From UBA6814 sp040753075 (lineage in GTDB: Bacteria > Desulfobacterota > Desulfovibrionia > Desulfovibrionales > Desulfovibrionaceae): DNA of 20,002 nt. Made by a program: the position numbers and the translations under genes. The DNA lies in contig JBFMHA010000071.1 of the NCBI GenBank assembly GCA_040753075.1, positions 1-20,002 of the forward strand, read 5' to 3'. Within the stretch, counting starts at the first letter, position 1. Each line of letters begins with the position of its first letter. Shown here piece after piece: positions 6,978 through 13,484 of this stretch. A model generated the notes under the pieces. It saw nothing but the letters and a program-made list of their open reading frames with translations. It was not told the DNA's origin and searched no databases.

Positions 6978-7750
6978 TACTGCTTTCCTCCGTTGCTCAG
7001 GCAGCGCACGCACTCCTGGTAGCCGAACTTCTCGACGTGCTCCAGGATGTCCCGGGGCCGGGCCTCGCAGCAGAGGTGGCCGCCGTACATGACCTGGCCG
7101 CGGTCGGCGTTGAGGTATTCCAGGATGTAGCCGGTGTGGGTGATGATGAGGCCCGCGGTGCGGCGGCGGGACTTCTGCTCCCGCATGGACTGGCCGGGCT
7201 TGGGCTCCAGGTCGCCGTCCAGGAGCTGGCGCACGGTCCTGCCGATGAGGCGCATGTTCTCCAGGTCCACTCCGGACTCGGGCTCGTCGAAGAGCACCAG
7301 GGACGGGGTCTGGGCCATGAGCTGCAGGAGCTCCGAGCGCTTGATCTCGCCGCCCGAGAACCCGGCGTTCACGTCGCGCTCCAGGAAGTCGCCCATGTTC
7401 ACCCGGGCGGCCAGGCCCGCCACGTCCACGGGCTTGTCCTGGGCGCACATCCGGACCAGGTGCCCGGTCTTGAGGCCGTGGATGGTCGGCGGCCGCTGGA
7501 AGGACATGCCGATGCCCAGCCGCGCCCGCTCGTAGGTGGGGGCGTGGGTGATGTCCTGGTCGCGGAAGGTGATGCGGCCCTGGGTCACGGTGTAGTTGGC
7601 GAAGCCCATGAGGGTCATGAGCAGGGTGGTCTTGCCCCCGCCGTTGGGCCCGAAGAGGATGAAGGTCTCGCCTTCCCCGATCTTCAGGTTGATGCCCTTG
7701 AGCACCTCCTTGTCGCCGATGGACACGTGGAGGTCTTCGATGTGCAGCAT
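6977..7750 (-). CDS. sufC: SufC Fe-S assembly ATPase
   Basis: This 257-residue ABC-type ATPase energises the SufB scaffold in the cytoplasm. It has Walker A GPNGGGKTT (34-42), a Q-loop at SFQRPPT (83-89), the signature FSGGEIKR (131-138), Walker B LVLFDEP (151-157), the SufC-type D-loop SGVD (159-162) and the switch histidine H205 in IITHTGYIL. Between D-loop and H-loop a charged stretch (about 178-199, DLEPKPGQ...SRRRT) makes this segment some 17 residues longer than in E. coli SufC. The C-terminus carries C227-C228 and C247/C250 (ECVRC). The ATG at 7750 has GGAG 6 nt upstream; upstream in-frame starts add a non-conserved leader. It is the first gene of the sufCB pair. Confidence 0.96.
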   Translation of the reverse strand: MLHIEDLHVSIGDKEVLKGINLKIGEGETFILFGPNGGGKTTLLMTLMGFANYTVTQGRITFRDQDITHAPTYERARLGIGMSFQRPPTIHGLKTGHLVRMCAQDKPVDVAGLAARVNMGDFLERDVNAGFSGGEIKRSELLQLMAQTPSLVLFDEPESGVDLENMRLIGRTVRQLLDGDLEPKPGQSMREQKSRRRTAGLIITHTGYILEYLNADRGQVMYGGHLCCEARPRDILEHVEKFGYQECVRCLSNGGKQ

Positions 7751-7813
7751 GTGGCGCTCCAGTGGAAAGGGATGCGCCCCCGGCGGCCGACGTCGCGCCG
7801 GAGGCCGGGTCAC

Positions 7814-7847
7814 ATTAATCATTGGCCCGGAAATGTCCACCCAATGA
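7814..7847 (-). promoter_or_regulatory. Inverted repeat and possible -10 element upstream of sufC
   Basis: TCATTGG (7819-7825) and CCAATGA (7841-7847) form a perfect 7-bp inverted repeat separated by 15 bases in the 103-base gap between the rhomboid stop and sufC. The palindromic AT-rich ATTAAT (7814-7819) overlaps one arm and could be a -10 hexamer for sufC. This arrangement suits an operator bound by a dimeric regulator; Fe-S biogenesis operons are often controlled by Rrf2/IscR-type proteins, but the identity here is not shown. A -35 match is weak. Confidence 0.45.
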
Positions 7848-7853
7848 ATATGG

Positions 7854-8582
7854 CTAGCGGCGGGTCAGGGCGCGCCAGTCCCGCTCGCCGCGCCAGCAGA
7901 GCTCGCAGCGGTCCTGGCGGCGGAACAGGGGCATGAGCAGCATCCCGGCCACGAACCCGCCGGCGTGGGCCCACCAGGCGATGCCCGCGCCGTGGCGCGA
8001 CCCCATCTCCCACAGGCCGGAGAACACCTGGCCCGCGAACCACAGGCCCAGGAACAGCACCGCGGGCAGCTCCACGATGTAGGGGATCACGATGATGGGG
8101 ATGAGGGTGACCACCTTGGCGTGGGGGTAGAGCAGGAAATACGCGCCCATGACCCCGGCGATGGCCCCGCTGGCCCCCACCACGGGCTGGGTGTCGTGCA
8201 GGTTGAACGCATAGTGCGCGGCCAGGGCGGCCAGGCCGCAGCCCAGGTAGAAGACCGTGAAGCGCAGCGGACCCATCACGTCCTCCACGTTGTCCGCGAA
8301 GATCCACAGGCTCCACATGTTGAACCCCAGGTGCATCCAGCCGCCGTGCAGGAACATGGAGGTGAGGAAGGACAGGAAGCCCCAGCCCGGATAGCCCGAG
8401 GCCGCGGCCCAGGCCGGGTCCGAGAACCGGGCCGGCACCACCCCCAGGATGTGGAGCAGGATCTCGGTCTGGCGCGGGTCCAGGGGCAGGGTGAAGGCGA
8501 AGATCCCCAGGTTGGCGGCCACCAGGAGGTAGACCGCCCAGGGCCGGCGCACCGAGGGGATGTTGTCGCGCAGGGGGATCAC
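7854..8582 (-). CDS. Rhomboid-family intramembrane serine protease
   Basis: The 242-residue polytopic membrane protein has the rhomboid catalytic set. The oxyanion motif H84-x3-N88 is in HGGWMHLGFN, the nucleophile S138 is in GASGAIAG, and the base H206 is in WWAHAGGFVAG. About six hydrophobic segments fit the core fold, with the long L1-type loop around 48-70. After the last helix a short basic tail contains CELC (C226, C229), a possible metal- or redox-active pair not required by the family. The start is a GTG whose last bases overlap the stop of the upstream RluD-CoaE gene (GTGA). There is no separate ribosome binding site, so translation is probably coupled. It is the last gene of the five-gene - strand cluster. 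Substrates are unknown. Confidence 0.93.
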   Translation of the reverse strand: MIPLRDNIPSVRRPWAVYLLVAANLGIFAFTLPLDPRQTEILLHILGVVPARFSDPAWAAASGYPGWGFLSFLTSMFLHGGWMHLGFNMWSLWIFADNVEDVMGPLRFTVFYLGCGLAALAAHYAFNLHDTQPVVGASGAIAGVMGAYFLLYPHAKVVTLIPIIVIPYIVELPAVLFLGLWFAGQVFSGLWEMGSRHGAGIAWWAHAGGFVAGMLLMPLFRRQDRCELCWRGERDWRALTRR

Positions 8583-10237
8583 GGCCCGCCCGCGTCGTCG
8601 TCCCAGGCCGCGCCGAACAGGGCGCGGAGCCGCCCGGCCAGCTCCCGGGCCGCGCGGCGGCGCAGGGCGAGCAGTTCGTCCCGGGCCGCGGCCGCGGCCC
8701 GGGCCAGGTCCGCGCGGGAGCCGGCGTTGTCCGCCACCAGGTCGCAGGCGGCCAGCTTCTTCTCCTCGGGCCACTGCCAGGAGTCCAGCAGCGCGGCCAG
8801 GTCCTGGTCCACGCCCCGGGCGGCCAGGCGCTCCCGCCGCGCCGCGGCGGGGCAGGCCACGCCGAGCAGCACGTCCGCGCCCCGGCCCGCCTCAAGGCCC
8901 GCCTCCCAGCCCGCCTCCAGAAACAGCGGCGCCTCGGCCGCGGCCAGGCGGGCGCGGGGGTGGGCGGCCCAGAAGGCTTCCAGCGCGTGCCGCACCAAAG
9001 GATGGATGAGGTGCTCCACCTCCCGGCGCACCGCGTCCGAGTCGCGCATCCGGGCCAGCAGGCCGCGGCGGTCCACGGGCCGCCCGTCCGGGGCGATCTC
9101 CGCGCCGAAGCGCCGGCGCAGGAGCTCCCAGCCCGGGGCTCCGGCCTCGTAGAGCGCGGCCACCGCCGCGTCCGCGGAGAAGGTCGGCACGCCCGCCGCG
9201 GCCCAGTCCGCCAGCAGGCTGGACTTGCCGCACCCGGCCAGGCCGGTGACCGCCACCCGCTGCGCCCGGCGGGACAGGGCCAGGAGCAGGGCCAGGAAGT
9301 CCCGGGGCGGCGGAGCCTGGAACGCCAGGCGCTCGCGCGTGCCCGGATGGTCGAAGGCCAGCCGCCAGGCGTGCAGCATCTGGCGGCGGAACAGGCGGTG
9401 CGGGACCGGCGGCTCCCGGCGCCAGGCGGCCTGGGCCAGGGGGCCGTAGGTGCGGTCGCCCACGATGGGGTGGCCCAGGTGGGCCAGGTGGACCCGGATC
9501 TGGTGGGTGCGGCCGGTGAAGATGCGCACGGCCAGCAGCGCGGCCCGGCCCGCGGGGTCGGCCCAGAGCGTGCGCCAGGACGAGCGCGCCGGCCGGCCGC
9601 CCTTGTCGGCCACGGCCATGCGCACGGGGTTGCGGGGGTCGCGGCCGATGGCCGCGTCGCAGATGCCCGAGGGGAACCGGGGGACGCCGTGGACCACGGC
9701 CAGGTATTCCTTGGCCACCTCGCGCTCGGCGAAGGCCCCGGCCAGGGCCAGGCGGCTGGCCTCGGTCAGGGCGATGGCCAGCAGGCCCGAGGTGTCCTTG
9801 TCCAGGCGGTGCACCACCCCGGGCCGCTCGCCTTCCAGCGCGGCCAGCCGGGGATAGGCGGCCAGGACCCGGGCCACCAGGGTGCCCATCTTCTCCCCGG
9901 GAGCGGGGTGGACCGTGAGGCCGGCGGGCTTGTTGAGCACCAGGAAGGCGGGGTCCTCGCGCACCACGTCCAGGGCTCCGGGCTCCGGGGCCACGGCCGC
10001 GGGCTGGGGCTCCATCTCCAGGGAGAGCTGGTCGCCCTCCTCCAGGCGCAGGCCGGGCTTGGCCGCGGTCCGGCCGTTGACCCGGGCCTTGCCGGCCTTG
10101 ATCCACTCCTGGATGCGGGCGCGGGACACGCCCTCCCCGGCCAGGCGGTGCAGCACCACGTCCAGGCGCCGCCCCGCGTCCTCCGGGCCGGCGGCGGCGC
10201 TCAGGGTGAGGGCGTCTTCGGGCAGGGGAGCGTTCAC
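8579..10237 (-). CDS. coaE: Fusion of RluD-like pseudouridine synthase and dephospho-CoA kinase
   Basis: The 552-residue protein joins two enzymes. Residues about 20-75 form an S4 RNA-binding domain. Residues about 88-310 form an RluA/RluD pseudouridine synthase with HRLDKDTSGL (143-152, catalytic D146), KEYLAVVHG (176-184) and GRTHQIRVHL (242-251). From about 326 to 545 it resembles CoaE, which phosphorylates dephospho-CoA in the last CoA step: P-loop GLAGCGKS (332-339), SAD with the base D356 (usually DAD), DRRGL (389-393), IHPLVR (411-416), and DLVADNAGSRADL near the end. The usual GGIGSGKS P-loop and the first Asp of DAD are altered, so kinase activity is less certain than synthase activity. 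The frame is continuous, so this is a true fusion. The GTG start overlaps the upstream stop (GTGA), and its own stop overlaps the rhomboid GTG. Confidence 0.9.
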   Translation of the reverse strand: MNAPLPEDALTLSAAAGPEDAGRRLDVVLHRLAGEGVSRARIQEWIKAGKARVNGRTAAKPGLRLEEGDQLSLEMEPQPAAVAPEPGALDVVREDPAFLVLNKPAGLTVHPAPGEKMGTLVARVLAAYPRLAALEGERPGVVHRLDKDTSGLLAIALTEASRLALAGAFAEREVAKEYLAVVHGVPRFPSGICDAAIGRDPRNPVRMAVADKGGRPARSSWRTLWADPAGRAALLAVRIFTGRTHQIRVHLAHLGHPIVGDRTYGPLAQAAWRREPPVPHRLFRRQMLHAWRLAFDHPGTRERLAFQAPPPRDFLALLLALSRRAQRVAVTGLAGCGKSSLLADWAAAGVPTFSADAAVAALYEAGAPGWELLRRRFGAEIAPDGRPVDRRGLLARMRDSDAVRREVEHLIHPLVRHALEAFWAAHPRARLAAAEAPLFLEAGWEAGLEAGRGADVLLGVACPAAARRERLAARGVDQDLAALLDSWQWPEEKKLAACDLVADNAGSRADLARAAAAARDELLALRRRAARELAGRLRALFGAAWDDDAGGP

Positions 10238-11019
10238 AGCAGGTACGACTTGGCCACTCGGTAGAGGTCCTCGTAGGCCAGCTCGCGGCGGAGGGCCAGG
10301 GCCATCTGGGTGGCCATCTCCATCTTGAGCCGGGCGTCCTCGATCATCTCCCCGGCCTGGAACTCCACCCGGCGCTTGACGTAGGGCGGCTCGAACCCGT
10401 CCACCACCAGGGACAGGGACTCGCGGAAGAAGCGGCCGCCGGCCATGACGAAGGCCGGGATGGAATGGCGGCCCTCCCGCCGCGCCCAGTAGGCCAGGAA
10501 CAGGAGCTTGACCAGCAGCCGGTCCGCGCCGTCGCGGTGGTCCACCCGGCCCAGGACCCCGGCGGCCTCCTCGGGCTTGTTCTCGGCCACCGCGGTCTGG
10601 GCGGTCTTGACCGTCTCCACCGCGAGCTGGGTGGCCTTCTGCTCGGTGAGCGGGGGGACCGAGAAGTGGGTCATCATGGTGACCAGGAGCTGGCGCGGGT
10701 TCTCGCCCGAGGCGATGGACAGGAGCGCGTCGCGCATGAGGTCGAACTTGAGGCGCAGGTCGCGCAGCACCGCGTCCCGCTTGGCCCCGGCCAGGGTGAG
10801 GAACTGGGCGTCGTCGAAGGGCGCGGCGCAGATGTCCAGGAGGTGCCGGACAAAGGGCTCCGAGGTCCGCTCCGCCTCCTCGGGCAGGGAGCGGAGCAGG
10901 ACCTTGCGGTTCACCTTGTCTCCCATGAGCTTGCGCAGGGAGAGCCAGTAGGCGGCCAGCCCCTCCAGGGGCATCTCCAGGATGTCCAGTTCGCGGGGGG
11001 GTGTGTCGTTGGTGCTCAT
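10234..11019 (-). CDS. Uncharacterised soluble helical protein
   Basis: I do not recognise this 261-residue protein. It has no signal peptide, membrane segment or obvious catalytic motif. Its sequence is rich in Leu, Ala, Glu, Arg and Lys and looks largely alpha-helical: helices at about 19-48, 54-65, 75-105, 126-147, 164-182 and 225-261. A more conserved-looking patch is HSIPAFVMAGGRFFRESL (about 187-204), followed by VVDGFEPPYVKRRVEF. The ATG has GGAGG 4 nt upstream. The 3' end overlaps the RluD-CoaE start as GTGA, and the HD-domain gene ends 32 nt upstream, so it belongs to the same transcription unit. No function should be inferred beyond this association. Confidence 0.85.
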   Translation of the reverse strand: MSTNDTPPRELDILEMPLEGLAAYWLSLRKLMGDKVNRKVLLRSLPEEAERTSEPFVRHLLDICAAPFDDAQFLTLAGAKRDAVLRDLRLKFDLMRDALLSIASGENPRQLLVTMMTHFSVPPLTEQKATQLAVETVKTAQTAVAENKPEEAAGVLGRVDHRDGADRLLVKLLFLAYWARREGRHSIPAFVMAGGRFFRESLSLVVDGFEPPYVKRRVEFQAGEMIEDARLKMEMATQMALALRRELAYEDLYRVAKSYLL

Positions 11020-11051
11020 CCGGCCTCCGGGGTTGCGGCGGACTGTAACCG

Positions 11052-11855
11052 CTATTCCGCCTCGGAGGCAAGGCGGGCGTGCTCCCGACCCAGGTCCGCC
11101 AGGGCCTGGCCGGCCAGGGCGGCCATCTCCGGCGCGGGGGGGAGCTGGGCCGCCAGGCCCTGAGCCAGGCCGCTCTCCAGCAGGGCGCGCCGGGCGGCCG
11201 GGAAGTTCAGGTCGTAGACCCAGGAGAGGATGAGCAGCTTGAAGTCGTTGACGAACCGCATCTGGGCGTACTCCGCCAGGCGGCGGGAGCGGATGGCCGC
11301 GGCGATGCTCTCGCTCCAGGCCCCGGGCTCGTCCCGGAGGCCCAGGGTGACCACCGGGTTCAGGGCCCGGTCCGGCGCGAAATGCGCGGTCATGACCCGG
11401 AAGATGTCCAGCTTGTCCGCGTCGCGCACCACCCGGGTCACCAGGAGGGCGGCCGCGGGCGCGGCCGCGGGCAGGTGGAGCCGGTTGTGCAGGAGCACGG
11501 CGGCGCGCACCAGCCGGCGCACCCGGGGGGCCTCGCCGGCCAGGGCCGGGGTGCGGCCGAGCACCGCGCAGCCCAGCCGGCCGTGGTCCACCGAGGAGCG
11601 GTCGTCGAAGGTGCGCCAGTCGCGGTACTGCTCGAACCGGCCCAGGTCGTGGAGCAGCCCGGCCAGGCGGCAGGCCCGGTCCAGGTCCGGGGGCAGGTCC
11701 AGGGAGTCGGCCACCATGGCCGCATGGCCGGCCACGCGCAGGGAGTGCTCCCGCTTGATCTCGATGTTCTCGTCGTGGGCAGGGTCCCGGGTCAGGAACC
11801 CGTCCACGTAGCGGGCGAAGAACTCCCGGGAGGGCGCGAGCTCCGGGACGGTCAC
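11052..11855 (-). CDS. HD-domain metal-dependent phosphohydrolase
   Basis: This 267-residue protein carries the HD-superfamily metal site: H37 (KREHSLRV), H69-D70 (LLHDLGRF) and D145 or D147 (VVRDADKLD), with an extra H91 and H123 (SVDHGRLG, LLHNRL) as in many HD phosphohydrolases. Such enzymes cleave phosphoester bonds of nucleotides or signalling molecules. The motif order does not show an HD-GYP domain (no GYP), so cyclic-di-GMP hydrolysis is not indicated. The C-terminal half (about 155-267) is helical without recognised motif. The start is a GTG overlapping the stop of the upstream SHOCT-like gene (GTGA). The protein is predicted soluble. Its substrate cannot be read from the sequence. 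Confidence 0.9.
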   Translation of the reverse strand: MTVPELAPSREFFARYVDGFLTRDPAHDENIEIKREHSLRVAGHAAMVADSLDLPPDLDRACRLAGLLHDLGRFEQYRDWRTFDDRSSVDHGRLGCAVLGRTPALAGEAPRVRRLVRAAVLLHNRLHLPAAAPAAALLVTRVVRDADKLDIFRVMTAHFAPDRALNPVVTLGLRDEPGAWSESIAAAIRSRRLAEYAQMRFVNDFKLLILSWVYDLNFPAARRALLESGLAQGLAAQLPPAPEMAALAGQALADLGREHARLASEAE

Positions 11856-12217
11856 GGCTCGCCGCGCTCCCCGCTCCCGCCGCTCCCGCCGGGCTCGGCG
11901 CGGCCTTCCCGGATGCGCCGGGACCCCTCCAGGAACTCCTCCAGGCTGATTTCGCCGCGCTTGCAGCGCTGCCGCAGCTCCTTGATCCGTGCCTTGCGGG
12001 CCTTGCGCTCGGCGATGTGGCCCGTGCCGAACTCGGGGGGCCGCAGCCGGCCGCCCGGGCCGAAGAGCCAGCGCAGGAAGAAGGCGATGGCCGCGAAGAT
12101 GGCCACCACGAACAGGGTGCGGGCCGCCGCGGGCAGGAAGGTCTCGCCGAAGCCGCCAAAGGGCCAGGTGCTCCAGTAGTCGGCCTGGGCCAGGGGAAGG
12201 GGGATGCGTTCGAGCAT
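11852..12217 (-). CDS. Small single-span membrane protein with SHOCT-like C-terminus
   Basis: The 121-residue protein starts with a short polar segment, has one membrane helix at about 33-52 (TLFVVAIFAAIAFFLRWLF), then a basic linker and a SHOCT-like helical pair IKELRQRCKRGEISLEEFLE (78-97), ending in a Gly/Ser/Glu-rich tail. SHOCT motifs are short oligomerisation or binding modules found at protein termini. The ATG at 12217 has GGAG 6 nt upstream. Longer in-frame extensions are Pro/Gly-rich and unconvincing. It is the first gene of the five-gene - strand unit and overlaps the HD gene by 4 nt. It may anchor a partner at the membrane, but this is inference. Confidence 0.75.
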   Translation of the reverse strand: MLERIPLPLAQADYWSTWPFGGFGETFLPAAARTLFVVAIFAAIAFFLRWLFGPGGRLRPPEFGTGHIAERKARKARIKELRQRCKRGEISLEEFLEGSRRIREGRAEPGGSGGSGERGEP

Positions 12218-12247
12218 GGGGGTCTCCGGGCGCTGGCATATCCCCTC

Positions 12248-12283
12248 GGCCCGCCCGGGGCAAGCCCCCTCCGGCGGCGGGCC
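12248..12283 (-). other. Strong stem-loop in the leader of the five-gene - strand cluster
   Basis: GGCCCGCC (12248-12255) pairs perfectly with GGCGGGCC (12276-12283). Inside it GGGGC (12257-12261) can pair partly with GCCCC (12264-12268), so alternative folds are possible. It lies about 30 nt before the SHOCT-like gene start on the - strand and would be in its 5' untranslated RNA if the promoter lies beyond it. No T-run follows in that direction, so it does not look like a simple attenuator. Confidence 0.4.
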
Positions 12284-12320
12284 CGGACAAACCCTGTTAT
12301 CTACCTCAATTCCCAGCAGA

Positions 12321-12349
12321 TTGCCAGGGGCCTGAAAAAAGTTTATGGG
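12321..12349 (+). promoter_or_regulatory. Weak promoter candidate for the response regulator
   Basis: TTGCCA (12321-12326) and TATGGG (12344-12349) are separated by 17 nt in the AT-richer part of the divergent region. They match the sigma-70 consensus at 4 and 3 of 6 bases. The A6 run and TTTAT just upstream of the -10 position add some support. Confidence 0.3.
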
Positions 12350-12387
12350 AGCACCTGGGTGAGAACCATTCCGCGGGGGGAACGAGG

Positions 12388-12804
12388 ATGCGCGCACTCA
12401 TCGTTGACGACGACTTCGACAGCCGGCGCCTGTTGCAGAAGATCATCTACCCCTACGGCTACTGCGACGTGGCCGTGGACGGGGAGGAGGCGGTGGAGGC
12501 CTTCCGCCGCGCCCTGCTCGACGGCGAGCCCTACGACCTCATCTGCCTGGACATCATGATGCCCAACATGGACGGGCAGCAGGCCCTGCGCGAGATCCGC
12601 GACATCGAGAGGGAGGAGGGCGTGACCAAGGACAAGGCCGTCAAGGTCATCATGGTCTCGGCCCTGGACGACTCCAAGGAGCTGCACGACGCCTTCTTCC
12701 TGGGCGAGGCCACCTCCTACCTGGTCAAGCCCATCCGCAAGCAGACCCTGCTGGAGGAGATGAGGAGCATGGGCCTGGAGATGGCCGCGCAGGTCCAGGC
12801 CTGA
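12388..12804 (+). CDS. Single-domain (CheY-like) response regulator
   Basis: The 138-residue protein is only a receiver domain. The acidic pocket is D7-D9 (IVDDDF), the phosphoacceptor is D55 (ICLDIMMPNMDG), the conserved Ser/Thr position is S91 (VMVSALDD) and the lysine is K114 (YLVKPIRK). There is no output domain, so it probably acts by protein-protein interaction after phosphorylation by an unlinked histidine kinase. The ATG at 12388 follows a purine-rich stretch with GGGGGGAA about 6 nt away and GAGG directly next to the start. The gene is monocistronic: divergent from the SHOCT-like gene and followed by a very strong terminator. Confidence 0.95.
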   Translation: MRALIVDDDFDSRRLLQKIIYPYGYCDVAVDGEEAVEAFRRALLDGEPYDLICLDIMMPNMDGQQALREIRDIEREEGVTKDKAVKVIMVSALDDSKELHDAFFLGEATSYLVKPIRKQTLLEEMRSMGLEMAAQVQA

Positions 12805-12827
12805 GTCCGGCCCGACGCCGACACCGG

Positions 12828-12862
12828 GCCGCCCCCCCCGCCGGGGGGCGGCTTTTTTCTTT
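12828..12862 (+). terminator. Rho-independent terminator of the response regulator gene
   Basis: A perfect 10-bp stem (GCCGCCCCCC at 12828-12837 with GGGGGGCGGC at 12843-12852) with a 5-nt loop is followed directly by T6 and CTTTG. It separates the regulator from the glycine cleavage cluster. Confidence 0.95.
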
Positions 12863-12886
12863 GTTCCGCGCCCCTCCGGCCCGGCC

Positions 12887-12957
12887 TTGCCCTCGCCCGG
12901 CCAACGCGCTATGTCCGGCCAACCGCAAGCATCCGCCGGGTCCGGGCCGCCGCCCGG
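12887..12957 (+). promoter_or_regulatory. gcvH: gcvH leader: weak promoter candidate and hairpin
   Basis: TTGCCC (12887-12892) and TATGTC (12910-12915) have 17-nt spacing and partial sigma-70 matches. Downstream, CCGGGC (12942-12947) pairs with GCCCGG (12952-12957) around CGCC, about 20 nt before the gcvH ribosome binding site AAGGAGG (12977-12983). The conserved core of a glycine riboswitch is not visible in this short leader. Confidence 0.3.
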
Positions 12958-12988
12958 GCTCGGATCCGCATTTTCCAAGGAGGACGCC

Positions 12989-13369
12989 GTGATACCCAAG
13001 GACCTGCTCTATTCCCGCTCCCACGAGTGGACCCGCGTCGAGAACGGAGCCGCCGTGGTGGGCATCACCCACTTCGCCCAGGAACAGCTCGGGGACCTGA
13101 CCTACGTGGAGCTGCCCGAGGCCGGGACCACCGTGTCCGCCGGCCAGGAGATGGGCTCGGTGGAGTCGGTCAAGGCCGCCAGCGAGCTCTACTCCCCGGT
13201 CTCCGGCGAGGTGCTGGAGGCCAACGCCGAACTGGCCTCCGCTCCCGAGCTCATCAACCAGGACCCCTACGGCGCGGGCTGGATGATCAAGGTGAAGCTC
13301 TCGGCCGAGCCCGAGGGACTGCTCTCGGCCGGCGAGTACGAAGAGATGGTGGCCAGCGAACAGCATTAA
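12989..13369 (+). CDS. gcvH: Glycine cleavage system H protein
   Basis: The 126-residue protein is the lipoyl carrier that shuttles the aminomethyl group and electrons between the P, T and L proteins. It has the typical start YSRSHEWTRVE (8-18), VGITHFAQEQLGDL (24-37), the lipoylation lysine K62 in SVESVKAASELYSP, and the closing GAGWMIKVK (96-103). The length is normal. The start is a GTG with AAGGAGG 5 nt upstream, one of the best ribosome binding sites in the window, in line with H protein being needed in excess. It is the first gene of the cluster, 115 nt before gcvPA, with a stem-loop in the gap. Confidence 0.97.
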   Translation: MIPKDLLYSRSHEWTRVENGAAVVGITHFAQEQLGDLTYVELPEAGTTVSAGQEMGSVESVKAASELYSPVSGEVLEANAELASAPELINQDPYGAGWMIKVKLSAEPEGLLSAGEYEEMVASEQH

Positions 13370-13375
13370 CCCGGC

Positions 13376-13400
13376 GCGGGACGCTCCCGCGGCGTCCCGC
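13376..13400 (+). other. Intercistronic stem-loop between gcvH and gcvPA
   Basis: GCGGGACGC (13376-13384) pairs perfectly with GCGTCCCGC (13392-13400) around a 7-nt loop, starting 6 nt after the gcvH stop. No T-run follows, so full termination is unlikely. It may stabilise the gcvH message or reduce read-through into gcvPA. Confidence 0.5.
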
Positions 13401-13484
13401 CCTCCCGGCCCGGGAAAGGCGCGCCCGTCCCCGGCCCCGCAGCCCGGCCCGCCCGGCGCCCTGCGGCGCAACAAGGAGCCCCCC

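Noticed and set aside
12291..12345. Sigma-54 promoter on the - strand before the SHOCT-like gene
   Set aside because: A TGGCAATC stretch looked suggestive, but the GC at the -12 position is missing at the required spacing.
12863..12988. Glycine riboswitch before gcvH
   Set aside because: The leader is short and lacks the conserved aptamer core; only a small GC-rich hairpin is seen.
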